This document shows positions 16,703-26,650 of a stretch of 64,000 nt of DNA, in pieces. Under the pieces are notes generated by a model, which was given only the letters and a program-made list of their open reading frames with translations, had not been told where the DNA came from and searched no databases. The position numbers were made by a program, and so were the translations under genes. The stretch is from Sipunculus nudus (Eukaryota > Annelida > Sipuncula > Golfingiida > Sipunculidae), in NCBI GenBank assembly GCA_026874595.1, contig CM049308.1, positions 81,514,124 through 81,578,123 of the forward strand, in the 5' to 3' direction. Position 1 is the stretch's first letter; each line of letters starts with the position of its first letter.

Positions 16703-19700
16703 ATATTTTCCCCAGGTCTACAATAAACATTTTGTTTATGTTACATTCAGGTGAGCTATGTTGTCTGTGAACCAATTGTTTAATGTATGCTGTAAAATAA
16801 GTTGAGAGATGTGAATATTTAAAGTAAATGTGTTGGAAATAAAACATGAGTGCAAAAAAACACATAATATTTGCATTATGGATTGTGAACAAAACTGCTT
16901 CTGAACAAAATTCTGTGAAATATTCATTTTCAAGATGACCGTTTCTCCAAATTTTTGTTCAAAATATGTTGTCTGGAGTATAATTTATTTCAACAAAACA
17001 AAAGGTACAAGCCATCCAATATTTATTATCTCGCTTTATGTGTCATTTAATATCATGGAGTCATAATTGACTTACATTATACTTAATAACTGAAACTTGG
17101 GTATGTCTATTTTGTGCTCCTTTAACCATAAGGTCCAAATAGTTGCAGATAAACTTGCCTCTGGAAAATGAGGTGGACTTTGGTTCATTTTATGTTCAAT
17201 AGGACCATGAACAATACAAGAGAGAGAGGGAACAAAAACATTCCTATGAATTCTTCCACAGTGCATGTTAAAATAATGTCCTCTCCAGTACAAATGTCAG
17301 TAAAACCCGTTATCATAAAAATCAAGTGACCACAGACTAAGGCATCAACATGTTTCCTGATTTCTTGAACTCTGTACAGCTGAACAACTTCTCTCACCAT
17401 TTCTGTTGCTGATTGAGCAGAGCAGAGTCAGAATAAAGACTGAGAGCATACTTCCTTTCATCAAAATTAAAATGCATTGTTAAATTTTTTATAAAAATAT
17501 GAAAATTTCATAAAAAAACAAATGTGATTGCAGATTTTTTTACCATGCACTTAGGGCATGATCAAATACATAAGATAAAGACATTAGGACAGACCAATGA
17601 GCAAAAATTTAAATTATGTAGAGCTGTGAAGAGAAAAAGATTATTGTAAAAACATGGGAAGTTTGAATTACTGAATTCAAGGTAACTTTTATTAGTTCAC
17701 AGGTAAAATGGTATACTAAACAGTTTCCTTTAGCTAAGATATATACCTTTTGAGGGGTTAACTTAATTTTGCTCTGTTAGGTATTCAGTTTTTACTCCCC
17801 AGTGAGACTAATCACTCAACCTTTTGTGTAAAAGTGCCCATACACTCAGTGATAGTCCCTCCATAGTAGGTCCTCTCTACCCTGTTACATCACATAATCA
17901 TACACTCAGTGATAGTCCCTCCATAGTAGGTCCTCTCTACCCTGTTACATCACATAAACATACACTCAGTGAAAGTCCCTCAATAGTAGGTCCTGTCTAC
18001 CCTGTAACATCACATATAAACATACATTCAGTGAAAGGCCCTCCATAGTAGGCCCTCTCTACCCTGTAACATTACATAAACATACACTCAGTAAAAGTCC
18101 CTCCATAGTAGGTACTCTCTACCCTGGAACATCACATAACCATACACTCAGTGAAAGTCCCGCCATAGTAGGCCCTCTCTGCCCTGTAACATCACATAAA
18201 CATACACTCAGTGAAAGTCCCTCCATAGTAGACCCTCTCTACCCTGTAACTTCACATAAACATACACTCAGTGAAAGTCCCGCCATAGTAGGCCCTCTCT
18301 GCCCTGTAACATCACATAAACATACATTCAGTGAAAGTCCCTCAATAGTAGGCCCTCTCTACCCTGTTACATCACATAATCATACACTCAGTGAAAGTCC
18401 CTCCATAGTAGGCCCTCTCTACCCTGAAACATCACATCAACATACACTCAGTGAAAGTCCCTCCATAGTAGGCCCTCTCTACCCTGAAACATCACATCAA
18501 CATACATTCAGTGATAGTCCCTCCATAGTAGGCCCTCTCTGCCCTGTAACATCACATAAACATACACTCAGTGAAAGTCCCTCCATAGTAGGCCCTCTCT
18601 ACCCTGTAACATCTCATAAACATACACTCAGTGAAAGTACCTCCATAGTAGGCCCTCTCTACCCTGAAACATCACATCAACATACACTCAGTGAAAGTCC
18701 CTCCATAGTAGGCCCTCTCTGCCCGAAAAAAATAACAACATACACTCAGTGAAAGTCCCTCCATAGTAGGCCCTCTCTACCCTGTAACATCACATAATCA
18801 TACACTTGGATTATTTCTTAGCTCCTGCAATGGAAATAATTAATTATCAAATTATGTCCACACTTCTTCTGCAGACTATATGTAATACAAGCCACTGTCT
18901 TTACCTTAAAACAAATCAGTAAATAAATTTTAATGATCAGCATTTCCATGGTCTCACATTGCCTACAATATTTTTAATCATATTTTTGTGTAACAGAGGT
19001 ATGGCAAAACCCTGAGATAAAACTCTTTTTCATTCATTCTAAAACATAAGATTCATAAGACAGAACTTGTCCTTACCTCTATATGAAGTGATGACCATGT
19101 CATTGTCGTGAAATCAAAACGCAAAATATCATTGCAGAATTTATCAATCTGAAACAAATAAGGAATTAAAAGTAAAACACAATATTCAGACAATGTGAAA
19201 TGACTTGCCATGGTGAAATCCATTCATTTTTATATTCAATGACTAAGATAAATCTTGAATGTTATAGAAATACTATTTATGCAAAATCAAAACATGGGAA
19301 TTAATCATAATTAACATAGACATACTAGATGCCATTAAATTCTTGTGGATACACTATAACAAATGTTCTCAAAATACCCCAATTTTGTATATTCTACACG
19401 GACAAACTGATTCAATCTTCATAACTCTTCCGTAACAGGGAAACATATGGGCATAAACTGACAATTTATAAAACATGACAGAAACTTGTTTATCAAAGAT
19501 TCTTAAGATCATGAATCTTAGCTGAGTTGAACTTTACTTCCATATTAGCTGTCTAATTCTACTTTTGCACCTCTATACCAGGCCACAGTGCATAGGTCTC
19601 TGTGGGCCAACACTCAATGGCTTTTAATCTCTGCGACTTACTGAAAATATTTCAAAGGCTGTTCCTTAAATCCTCATGATCCCTTATGGATAACAAAATA

Positions 19701-22700
19701 TATTTACAAATGATGAGTAAGTTTGAAATAATGGTGTTGGCTTAAAAGAACCTTTATTGTATGATACTGTTAGTAATTTTTTACAATTCTAACACGATCC
19801 ATTTCATTAATGCTTGGTTGCTTTGGCTTAATAATGTATATGACACCTAGGGATCTGGCATAGGGCCAAGAATATTCAACCAATGAGAGGAGTTCTTCTG
19901 AATCATTTTCAACTCTCTTATTATCCAAAGAACGTTCTGCATCATTGTGCTCAAACCAAACCTGGAAATGTCATCAAAATATAAGCTGCCCTAATTTTGT
20001 CAAAGGTTTCATGCACTGTCAAATTGTAACAAAAGTTCTGACTCTTAAATGATGGCAAGGTGCCAAAAATACTACGGAATAAAGATATTATTAGGGGTTC
20101 AAAATTTTGTGGTTTTTATGCAAAACACATATCATGGGGTTTTGAATTTGTCGTAAGAGGATGAAATGATAGTAATTAATGGTTTATTAATCAAAACAAA
20201 AATGCAATACAGATGGGTGCATAATACAACCATGGCTCAACTGAGGTGCTTACCACATGGTGTACCAGGATAGCTGTAATCAGGTCAGTGTTAAACAAAC
20301 AAGCCTCCCCTGCCGTGAGCCTGTTGGTCATATTTAGCAAAGATGGCCAATCAAAGCAGTGGGAAAGTGGAATGTGAGAGAACAAATGTAGAAGGACCAA
20401 TTTGCAAGGAGTTTATACAGTGGTTGGCTTCATATTCTCGATATTAAATTTTGTGATTTTTAATTTTTCATTGTTTCATGAGGGTCTCTTTTTCATTATG
20501 TCACTATACAATAATCTTCAGAGATTTTTCATTTTATATGAATTAATTTATATTTAACAATATGCATGCAAAATCATAACAACTGGACTGGGATCCCTGT
20601 TAAATCTATTATTCATTACTCCAGATAATCTGAAAAAGCTTATATTATTTATACTAGCAATCTTTGATTTACAGGTATCATACATGATCCATTATTTTTT
20701 CAATCATTTTCATCTTTTACCTTTTGACTTGCTTTTGAAAATGAGGTAACCGGTTTCTTAATCACAGGGTTCTATTTTCGTGATTATTTTCCTCTTTCCA
20801 ATACCTCAAATTTGACACCCTTGTGAACAATCAGACAACCACAGTATATTGGGTCATGTATGATGTAGCTGTTCTTCTTTTACTTACATCTTCCTCATAT
20901 CCCCCAAATATATACATGATGTTGTTGATGACACAGGCTGAGTGGCCATCTCTCCCTCCAGGCGTTGGGCCATGTGTGACTGGGTGGGACCACTGTTCTG
21001 TATCTACAAAATTTGTAAACTAAAGTAAACAAAATATTATTGATTAACCACAGTTTTTACCTCAAGTTCTGTTGTTCAAATCACATACATTCTGTTACAA
21101 GTCTGAAGCAAAGATGGTCTATCAGTATCAGCTAAATGACATTTTCTCCTATTTACACCATGAAGTCGCAAATCTGATAAAATTATTCCCATTAATTATC
21201 ATGTTACTGCCACGCACAAGGACATAAAGATGTGTTGTGAACAGGTGAATAGCGTCGACATTTGATTCATCTCCACATGCAAAGCTTTTTTAATCATAGC
21301 AAAAATTATGGTTCATACGGACCGCTGGCAACAGCTAATATAGGCAGAGTATGTAGGTGTACAAATTCATATATGTATTATAAACAAGGGACCCATGGGT
21401 CACGGCGCTCAGCTGAAGTTTGAAATTTTTGCAAATGCAAAATATGCAAAATATTCTATTGTAATGTTTTTCATTTATATAAGCATATGAGAAGCTAAGA
21501 GGAAAGGGGCCCTCCTACTTGGTTATAGTAAAGTTCTAAATGTATAATTGCAAACTAATACTCTGACAAGACTGTCATGAAGAAAAACAGTAACAGTTTT
21601 GAGACACTGTGATGCATATGAAAAATTTACAGATGGACAGGCAAGTGGACAGAATGGACTAATATTTTTATTTCACTTTCAAGAGAATAATGCATTTAAG
21701 TTTATATATAAGCCTATTTTTTTAGCATATCAACTTTTTCCATTAATAGTTTTTATCTGATTAGTTTTTTTTATTTACAAGTTTTATAAATTTGCAATAC
21801 AAAAACTGAAAATATAAGTTAAAATATTAGAATTCTAAGTTGCAATCATTATATATCCAGAGTGTAGCTCATATTGGGTCATATTATGTATACACATATA
21901 TTTTATTATTTTTAAATCACAAATGTTTAAACTGAATCTAAAATAAAATAATGCCACAACATGGCATCTACAAGATTATTCCTTGAATCACTATTAAAAA
22001 GTTTTGCACATTGGAGTTTTCAGTACATGCTTAATTTTATTCACTGAAATGAAATAAAAGATTCATTAAATTTGATAAAATAAAATATCTTTTCAAATAA
22101 AGTATACACACTGTTGGTTGAATGAGGGAATATCATTGTGCTAATTACTATCTCAGCTATAATTTATTACTGGAATTAATTGTCAATTTCACACCCGGTG
22201 AAGTTTTTACTCTCCTAAAGTAAGGAATTACTTATCTGATGAACATCCACACTTTCATACCAATATTAATACCAAGTTTTTCCTTAATATCTAGAAGGAA
22301 CGAAGTCCTAATGACCCAATTTTCGGTAAGGTAGGAGATTTTGGGGACATCTTATGGTATGCAAAGTTTTGGATCTGTAGGTCTAACGGTTTTAAAACGT
22401 GCCCTGTTAAAGGACAGACGGACGACGGACAAAGGACCACGACTATAGCTCAGATGACTTACAGTCAGCTGAGCTAAAAATGTTTCAGGAAATTTAAAGG
22501 ATACAAACTAATGAAGGATATGAACTGATGTAGACATTACGGTAGCTGTTGAATCATTATTTTATACTGGTATGAAGTGCTGGAACTGTCAATTAGTATG
22601 TGATGACCTAAGCATATTATAACATTCACAAACAGAAGTATAGCTGAGCTTTGACATGATAATGTATATGCGAGTCTCTAATTTATCCAAATCATGGTAT

Positions 22701-23861
22701 TTAAGTGCTGCCACCTGTCAGCCATCTTGTAAACACCAAACTGAGAAAATGTTGTTTTGAATAAAATTATGTTGTGGTACAACAGCTAATTGATCACTAA
22801 CTAAACTTAAAGAAGACTTGTTTTATTGTGTAATAACCTCTAAACAGGATTAAGAGAGGTGTCAGAGGCAGTTGCATGTTACGCAAACTGAAAGACGAAT
22901 GACAAATGTCATTATGAAAAAAGGTCATAATCATTTTTATTACCTCTGTGCTGCATGCAGCTAATCTCATCATTGTACTGTATTGTTTAAATTCAACATA
23001 AACTCTGACATTCTGAGCTATCAGAGTGACAGGTATAAACACACAGACAGGAAGGCAGACACAGGTAGAAACATAACCTCCATAAAAAAAGTACCATACC
23101 TGTATTAAAACACCAGATTTGATTGCATGCTCCTTCTCTGTCATTCCGTCCCCCCCAGATGTAAGCACAGCTCTGGTACTCGACAGCGGAGTGTCCGTAT
23201 CGTTGGTACGGTGTGACGTCATACTGCGGGTCCTTCTTCTTTGGTACTGGTAGGGCCTTCCATTGGTAGGTAACTGCAATGAGGTAATCTTAATACAGTA
23301 GAGCCCCATTTATACAAACAATATTTACCTGAAAACTGTTTAATCAAAATTGGAAACTGAGACCAAAAAATTGGATCAATTATCTGAAATTCAAACAAAT
23401 TACAAAAATTGTGACTAGTTCTATACAAATATACCGAGATTACAGGAATATGTAATGCAGATTAATTTTCCAGGGCCAATTAGCAATAGTTTCAATGTAT
23501 TTTAAATAATAAATTGATTGTATTGATGGAAAACATAACAAAAGTTTTGTTGAAAAGAATTCTGGACTGTCGGTATCTGAAAATGTCCAGTATTTCGCTA
23601 TTAGTATGGAATAATTATAATATATTCACATGACATTTATTAAACTGATGGAGAACCTGTGTGTGAGTGATGGACAAAAAAACTGTATCAAAGACATAGA
23701 CACAAACCTGTGTTTAAAATGTGGACGTCCATAGGTCTTGTTGTTTCATAATCTTCCCCTGTGCAGTAGCCACCAAAACTGTATATACGATTACGGTCAG
23801 GCACCACGATGGCCGCATGGTTGACCCTGCGTGGCCCTCCTTCTAAATGCACTGTCCACAT
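9514..23861 (-). CDS. KLHDC3: KLHDC3, kelch-domain C-degron receptor (8 exons found, 3' end missing)
   Basis: Recognised by near-identity of the N-terminus to vertebrate KLHDC3 (WTVHLEGGPRRVNHAA) and collinearity over 336 codons. CDS is complement(join(9514..9593, 11962..12070, 12655..12741, 13491..13707, 19077..19148, 20888..21003, 23100..23273, 23708..23861)); all introns are GT-AG and all phases agree. Six kelch blades are marked by YSFGGYC, YIWGGRN, MYIFGGYE, MYVFGGRS, LYIFGGFN and FFFGGTS. Family knowledge: KLHDC3 binds cullin-2/elongin B/C through a C-terminal BC-box and recruits proteins ending in glycine-type C-degrons for ubiquitination. That C-terminal part (about 45 residues in human) was not found, so this model is incomplete. 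The ATG at 23861 has an in-frame stop ten codons upstream. It lacks two residues after the Met relative to human (MLRWTV). Introns are 0.5-5.4 kb and repeat-filled; intron 4 holds the splice-site-derived minisatellite. Confidence 0.95.
9730..10560. repeat. CTTGACCT-type tandem repeat, ~140/280-bp modules
   Basis: Starts with AGGGACCCATGG, the same opening as the element at 21386. CTGTGACCTTGACCT-like boxes occur near 9888, 10112, 10255 (degenerate) and 10395. A 38-bp segment beginning ATGTGCATGATGGAAGG recurs at about 10040 and 10320 (280 bp apart), and ACCAATATGTCAAT recurs at about 9962 and 10200. It lies between the last recognised KLHDC3 exons, in intron 7. Confidence 0.7.
10895..11575. 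repeat. AACTAGATTAGGTCGG-type repeat with 145-bp duplication and G-rich 3' part
   Basis: Opens AACTAGATTAGGTCGGACA followed by a GGGCCCC stretch and a second CTAGT. GTCTGTTATTCAATAGGTCT occurs at 11137 and 11282, 145 bp apart, each followed by GGAGCCCTCATA. From 11395 to 11570 the sequence becomes strongly G-rich (GCGGGGCGGG, GCGGGGCAGG), unusual here. KLHDC3 intron 7. Confidence 0.6.
11962..12070 (-). CDS. KLHDC3: KLHDC3 exon 7
   Basis: 109 nt, acceptor TTTTTAG|TGTCTT, donor ACCAG|GTAATG. Encodes YEWKHL, PCPRRRQCCCI and DKVFFFGGTS (sixth blade). CPRRRQCCCI is a KLHDC3 signature. Confidence 0.94.
12270..12590. repeat. GTGACCTCTGAC-type repeat, two 141-bp modules
   Basis: Opens AACAAGAGCACCACAACTTG. 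GTGACCTCTGAC begins at 12316 and 12457 (141 bp apart), each followed by ATCAAATATGCATGAATTTT or a near copy. KLHDC3 intron 6. Confidence 0.65.
12655..12741 (-). CDS. KLHDC3: KLHDC3 exon 6
   Basis: 87 nt, acceptor TTTCAG|TTGTTT, donor CCCAG|GTAAGG. Encodes GELYIFGGFNGRYFEHFGDM then YKFNP (fifth blade), collinear with human GELYIFGGYNARLNRHFHDL. Confidence 0.93.
13491..13707 (-). CDS. KLHDC3: KLHDC3 exon 5 (parent of the intronic minisatellite)
   Basis: 217 nt, acceptor TTTCAG|GGTAGAG, donor GCAT|GTAAGT. Encodes WRDFHSASVIGENMYVFGGR, NNEIYCNKIQVYNTRTRKW and GRRSHSA (fourth blade to start of fifth). The first ~36 nt of this exon plus its acceptor are the source of the ~60-bp tandem array beginning immediately at 13708. 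Confidence 0.95.
13708..14568 (-). repeat. Exon-derived 60-bp minisatellite, downstream block
   Basis: About 14 head-to-tail copies of a 60-bp unit. On the minus strand each unit reads as a 3' splice site (GTAACAG or GTTTCAG) followed by GGTAGAGAGGGCCTAC and GGAGGGACTTTCACT, which is the acceptor and first ~36 nt of KLHDC3 exon 5. The array abuts the real exon at 13707/13708. Copies differ by a few substitutions, for example ATAATCATAC/ATAAACATAC and GTGATAG/GTGAAAG. Confidence 0.95.
14569..17839. mobile_element. 3.27-kb terminal-inverted-repeat element inserted in the minisatellite
   Basis: Ends are inverted repeats: GGGCACTTTCACACTAAAGG on the left, and GGGCACTTTTACACAAAAGG when the right end is read inward. 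It interrupts one repeat unit and is flanked by ATAC on both sides (14565-14568 and 17840-17843), a 4-bp target duplication. It contains five copies of TGTCCTCTCCAGTACA and an (AT)n at 16640-16700. The longest frame (113 codons, 15857-16198, plus) has no recognisable domain, so it looks non-autonomous. A 4-bp duplication is compatible with Sola1- or Chapaev-type elements, but the superfamily is not established. Confidence 0.85.
16639..16700. repeat. (AT)n microsatellite
   Basis: Uninterrupted AT dinucleotides of about 60 bp inside the 3.27-kb element. Confidence 0.95.
17840..18808 (-). repeat. Exon-derived 60-bp minisatellite, upstream block
   Basis: About 16 more copies of the same 60-bp splice-acceptor/exon-5 unit, continuing the array split by the insertion. 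Near 18721-18735 one unit is damaged (CCCGAAAAAAATAAC). Confidence 0.95.
18809..20887. other. KLHDC3 intron 4 end, exon 4 and intron 3: no further features
   Basis: Apart from exon 4 (19077-19148) this is AT-rich unique-looking sequence without recognisable coding or repeat structure. Confidence 0.5.
19077..19148 (-). CDS. KLHDC3: KLHDC3 exon 4
   Basis: 72 nt (24 codons), acceptor TTTCAG|ATTGAT, donor GAG|GTAAGG. Encodes the strand after the third Gly-Gly motif, including CNDILRFDFTTMTW, which aligns with human FSNDIHKLDTSTMTW. The 5.4-kb intron that follows contains the minisatellite. Confidence 0.92.
20888..21003 (-). CDS. KLHDC3: KLHDC3 exon 3
   Basis: 116 nt, acceptor TTTGTAG|ATACAG, donor GAT|GTAAGTA. 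Encodes TPGGRDGHSACV and IMYIFGGYEED (third blade). Ends in phase 0. Confidence 0.93.
21386..22480 (+). mobile_element. 1.1-kb AGGGACCCATGG...TGAGCTAAAAA element
   Basis: Opens AAGGGACCCATGGG followed by GCGCTCAGCTGA. Ends in a run of GACGGAC-type repeats (about 22412-22432) and a terminal hairpin at 22446-22476 (TAGCTCAG/CTGAGCTA), then AAAAA. I recall this pairing of ends as common in mollusc genomes. No reading frame of note. It lies in KLHDC3 intron 2. Confidence 0.65.
23100..23273 (-). CDS. KLHDC3: KLHDC3 exon 2
   Basis: 174 nt, acceptor TTGCAG|TTACC, donor ACAG|GTATGG, phase 1 to phase 1. Encodes YQWKALPVP, the conserved RYGHSAV blade opening and AYIWGGRNDREGACN (second blade). A 170-residue open frame over the same bases is an unrelated frame. 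Confidence 0.93.
23708..23861 (-). CDS. KLHDC3: KLHDC3 exon 1 (coding part)
   Basis: 154 nt, start codon at 23861, donor CACAG|GTTTGT. Encodes the closing strand and first blade: WTVHLEGGPRRVNHAA, then YSFGGYCTGEDYETTRPMDV, all highly conserved. Ends in phase 1. The 5' UTR may continue upstream; an in-frame TAG lies at 23889-23891. Confidence 0.93.
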
Positions 23862-23999
23862 TGAAACCAGTCTGTGTACTCCTTTCTTCTATATATCTGA
23901 AAGATGATAACAATCAACATAGGACACTGGATCTTTTGTTATGTAGTTACCCTGGAGGGTGTGAAATACCAAACAATGCACACATTACCAGTATGTGTA

Positions 24000-24167
24000 C
24001 TTGTGTTGGGAATCGGTTGTAATTTTATGATCGATCATCAATGAGCATGAAACTACACACTGCAAACCAGACCAGTAGACTAACTTGTGTTGGGAATCGG
24101 TTGTAATTTTATGATCAATCATCAATGAGCATGAAACTACACACTGCAAACCAGACCAGTAGACTAA
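24000..24167. repeat. 84-bp recent tandem duplication
   Basis: Two head-to-tail copies (24000-24083, 24084-24167), apparently differing at one base (GATCGATC versus GATCAATC), plus the first bases of a third. Confidence 0.9.
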
Positions 24168-24302
24168 CTTGTGTTTAAGACCATCATGTTAAAGTCAACC
24201 AAATTAACCAGACTCCATTTTTTTATGGTCTTTCATATACTGAGCCTGATGACCATACAGTGCAAGTTTCAACAATGTATGGGTACATGCAACAGATCCA
24301 TA

Positions 24303-26650
24303 AGGCCATCCTTAAAAATTTCTGTGTTGGGGCTAACATTGGTCCAAAAAAAGTCATCAGGTAGGGAGGAAAAAAATATTTTTTTTTAAAGGAGGATCTG
24401 GAGTTTACTACACCTTTTTTTACCGGATATTAGCATATGCGAGGTTTATGTCAAATTACATACCCGTACTCCATTCATTCCTTGCCTCAATACCATTGAA
24501 ACATGCACAACAAGGTATCTCTGAACAGATTTTGTGTTTTATTACAGGCTTAAAATCCTGTACTTGGGTTTAAAATGTTTTAGTACATGCTTTGAACATG
24601 TACATGTCAAACATTCACATATTTGAAAAGTTATCAAGTACTTTTCCAATAATGGTCAAGCATGTTATCATGGAAGCATTATAACTGATGTATATCCCAT
24701 TGCACAGGTTCGCATCAGGCCTGTAAGCCTTGTTCTGGATCTCACATGAATTTGCAGACAATTTTATTTTGTGTTGTACGCGAGTGCCAGCATTGTAGGA
24801 ATGAGTGCAGTTTGAGATTTCCTTTGCAAGTGAAGAGGTATAATTAAGAAGGACGGTAATAAATGAACTCTTTAGTAATAGTCAATGCCTAATAAGGTAG
24901 TAGAATATATAAAATGTTTATATAAATATATGTAAAACTGTACTTTTTGAAAGATGAAACCATATATTGGATGTCGGTACCCTGATTAGGAATTTTATTT
25001 CTTTGGTGTTGATGTATTTACAAACAAAATCTTGGTCAAGTTCAAAGATGGGTGACTTTGACTTATTTCTCGACATTTTAGAGCGAATTATAGAAAATAA
25101 TATAGGTGTTAGTTAACATTTACCATGTGAGGAGGATATCTCCAAAAGTATTCAACACAGAAATCTCATTTCTTTGGTGCTGATACATATCAACAAAATC
25201 TCGGTCAAGTTCCACGATGGATAACCCAAGGTCACAGAGCTTATAATAGAAAAAAACTTAGGAGCTTATTTCTAAGGAACCACTGCATGGATTGTTTTGG
25301 AATATGGAATGGTCATTGGCCTTGATGATCTCTTAAGTGCTGCATGACTCACAAAGACTGGGGCCAGACTTACAAAGTTCATACCTCTCTAGTTCCAATT
25401 CACAACTTGAACAAAAGACATATGTACAGATATACATCCATGTGAGAACAAATATTACATGAATACTTGTTACTGTTACCACCCATAAATACTGCTCTTT
25501 TGGCTGAGGGCTTTTGTCAGCTTTTGCTGATATTCTAGTATTTTTCTGTAATTAATGACTGAGCGAGCAATGTTGATCTCTATCTTGTCTACATCTAAAC
25601 AAGAAATGCCGTACGGTCAGGAAATATCTGTTTATTATAAAAGCTATTAATAAAATTAAATAAATTTACAAAGGCAGTTAAAAAGAAACACAACCAAAAA
25701 AAAGACAGTCGCTTATATGTTATGCCTGTTCTGATCAGCTGTGGTCGGTAGAAACGATGCGTCAGACACCTCGCAAAACCCTGTCATGATCACCACAGAA
25801 CTGACGAAATCACGCAATTCTTGTAATACCAAACATCTGATTTGTGGAGATCGTGCGTTACACATCGTCAGTTGCAGATTCCATTAAATAGGCCCGCTTC
25901 ATTTGCTTGGTATAGGCCTACTCACGGTGCCACCGTGAGTGATGCTGAAAAATTATAACCAGCGTAAGCGACACAATGTCAGTGAACATTTTCCCGCCAA
26001 AATAGTGATGAATGAAGTCATATGGGGTGAACTTTTACTACAGACCTCTTATTGGCTCTCTGGTATAACGCGTGACCGCTCCGCCAATCACAAGAACGTT
26101 TGCGTGGGCCAGGCACGTGTTTATGCAAATCAACGTGTCACATGGTTTAAATGCCAACATTGGTCAGTTGACAGTATGAATGTCGAGAGAACTTTCATTT
26201 AATCAGTTAATGTGACAGCATTAAGCTTCCGCTTTATTTGAAATCAAATAAGAACCATTTCTAATTGCTCAATATTTTTTTTTCAGCCTGTTTCGCCAGA
26301 ACAACGAAATTTGATGGCGGTTTCCCGGCAGTTTTTCTACTCTTGCGCACGAGTGTAGCGATCGTTCCACTTGTATATATATAGGCACAACCTGACTAAT
26401 TGTTAGGGCTCAAATTAAACGATCGGCGACGTTTGGTAATACCTTTCATTATGGAAATCAAGTGCATCTAAAAATGTAATAGAAGGACTATTTTTCTAGC
26501 ACATGAAGGCAGATTTTTACGGGCCCAGGTACTTGCGGCAGATCATATAAAAATATTAATTTGCAGATATGTCAAAAAAAAATTCCAGCCGCAGCTAAAA
26601 AACATGACCGGCCGGGTTAGCCCCAACACAGAACTTTTTAAGGATGGCCT
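24303..26650. mobile_element. Block bounded by 35-bp inverted repeats upstream of KLHDC3
   Basis: AGGCCATCCTTAAAAATTTC continuing to GGGGCTAAC at 24303-24337 is repeated in inverted orientation at 26616-26650 with about one mismatch. The 2.35-kb interval holds CG-richer sequence near 25730-26400 and no recognisable transposase. No convincing target duplication is seen at the edges. It starts about 440 bp upstream of the KLHDC3 start codon, so it may contain or displace that promoter. Confidence 0.5.

Noticed and set aside
17824-18048. Repetitive plus-strand frame with SPSIVGP-type repeats
   Set aside because: It is translation of the 60-bp minisatellite on the antisense strand; period 60 keeps the frame open by chance.
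13708-18808. CRISPR-like regular repeats
   Set aside because: Units are contiguous without unique spacers, derive from a host exon and lie in an animal intron.
22797-23309. Longest open frame in the window (170 codons, minus)
   Set aside because: It overlaps KLHDC3 exon 2 in a different frame; the conserved protein is in the spliced frame, and this one runs into intron.
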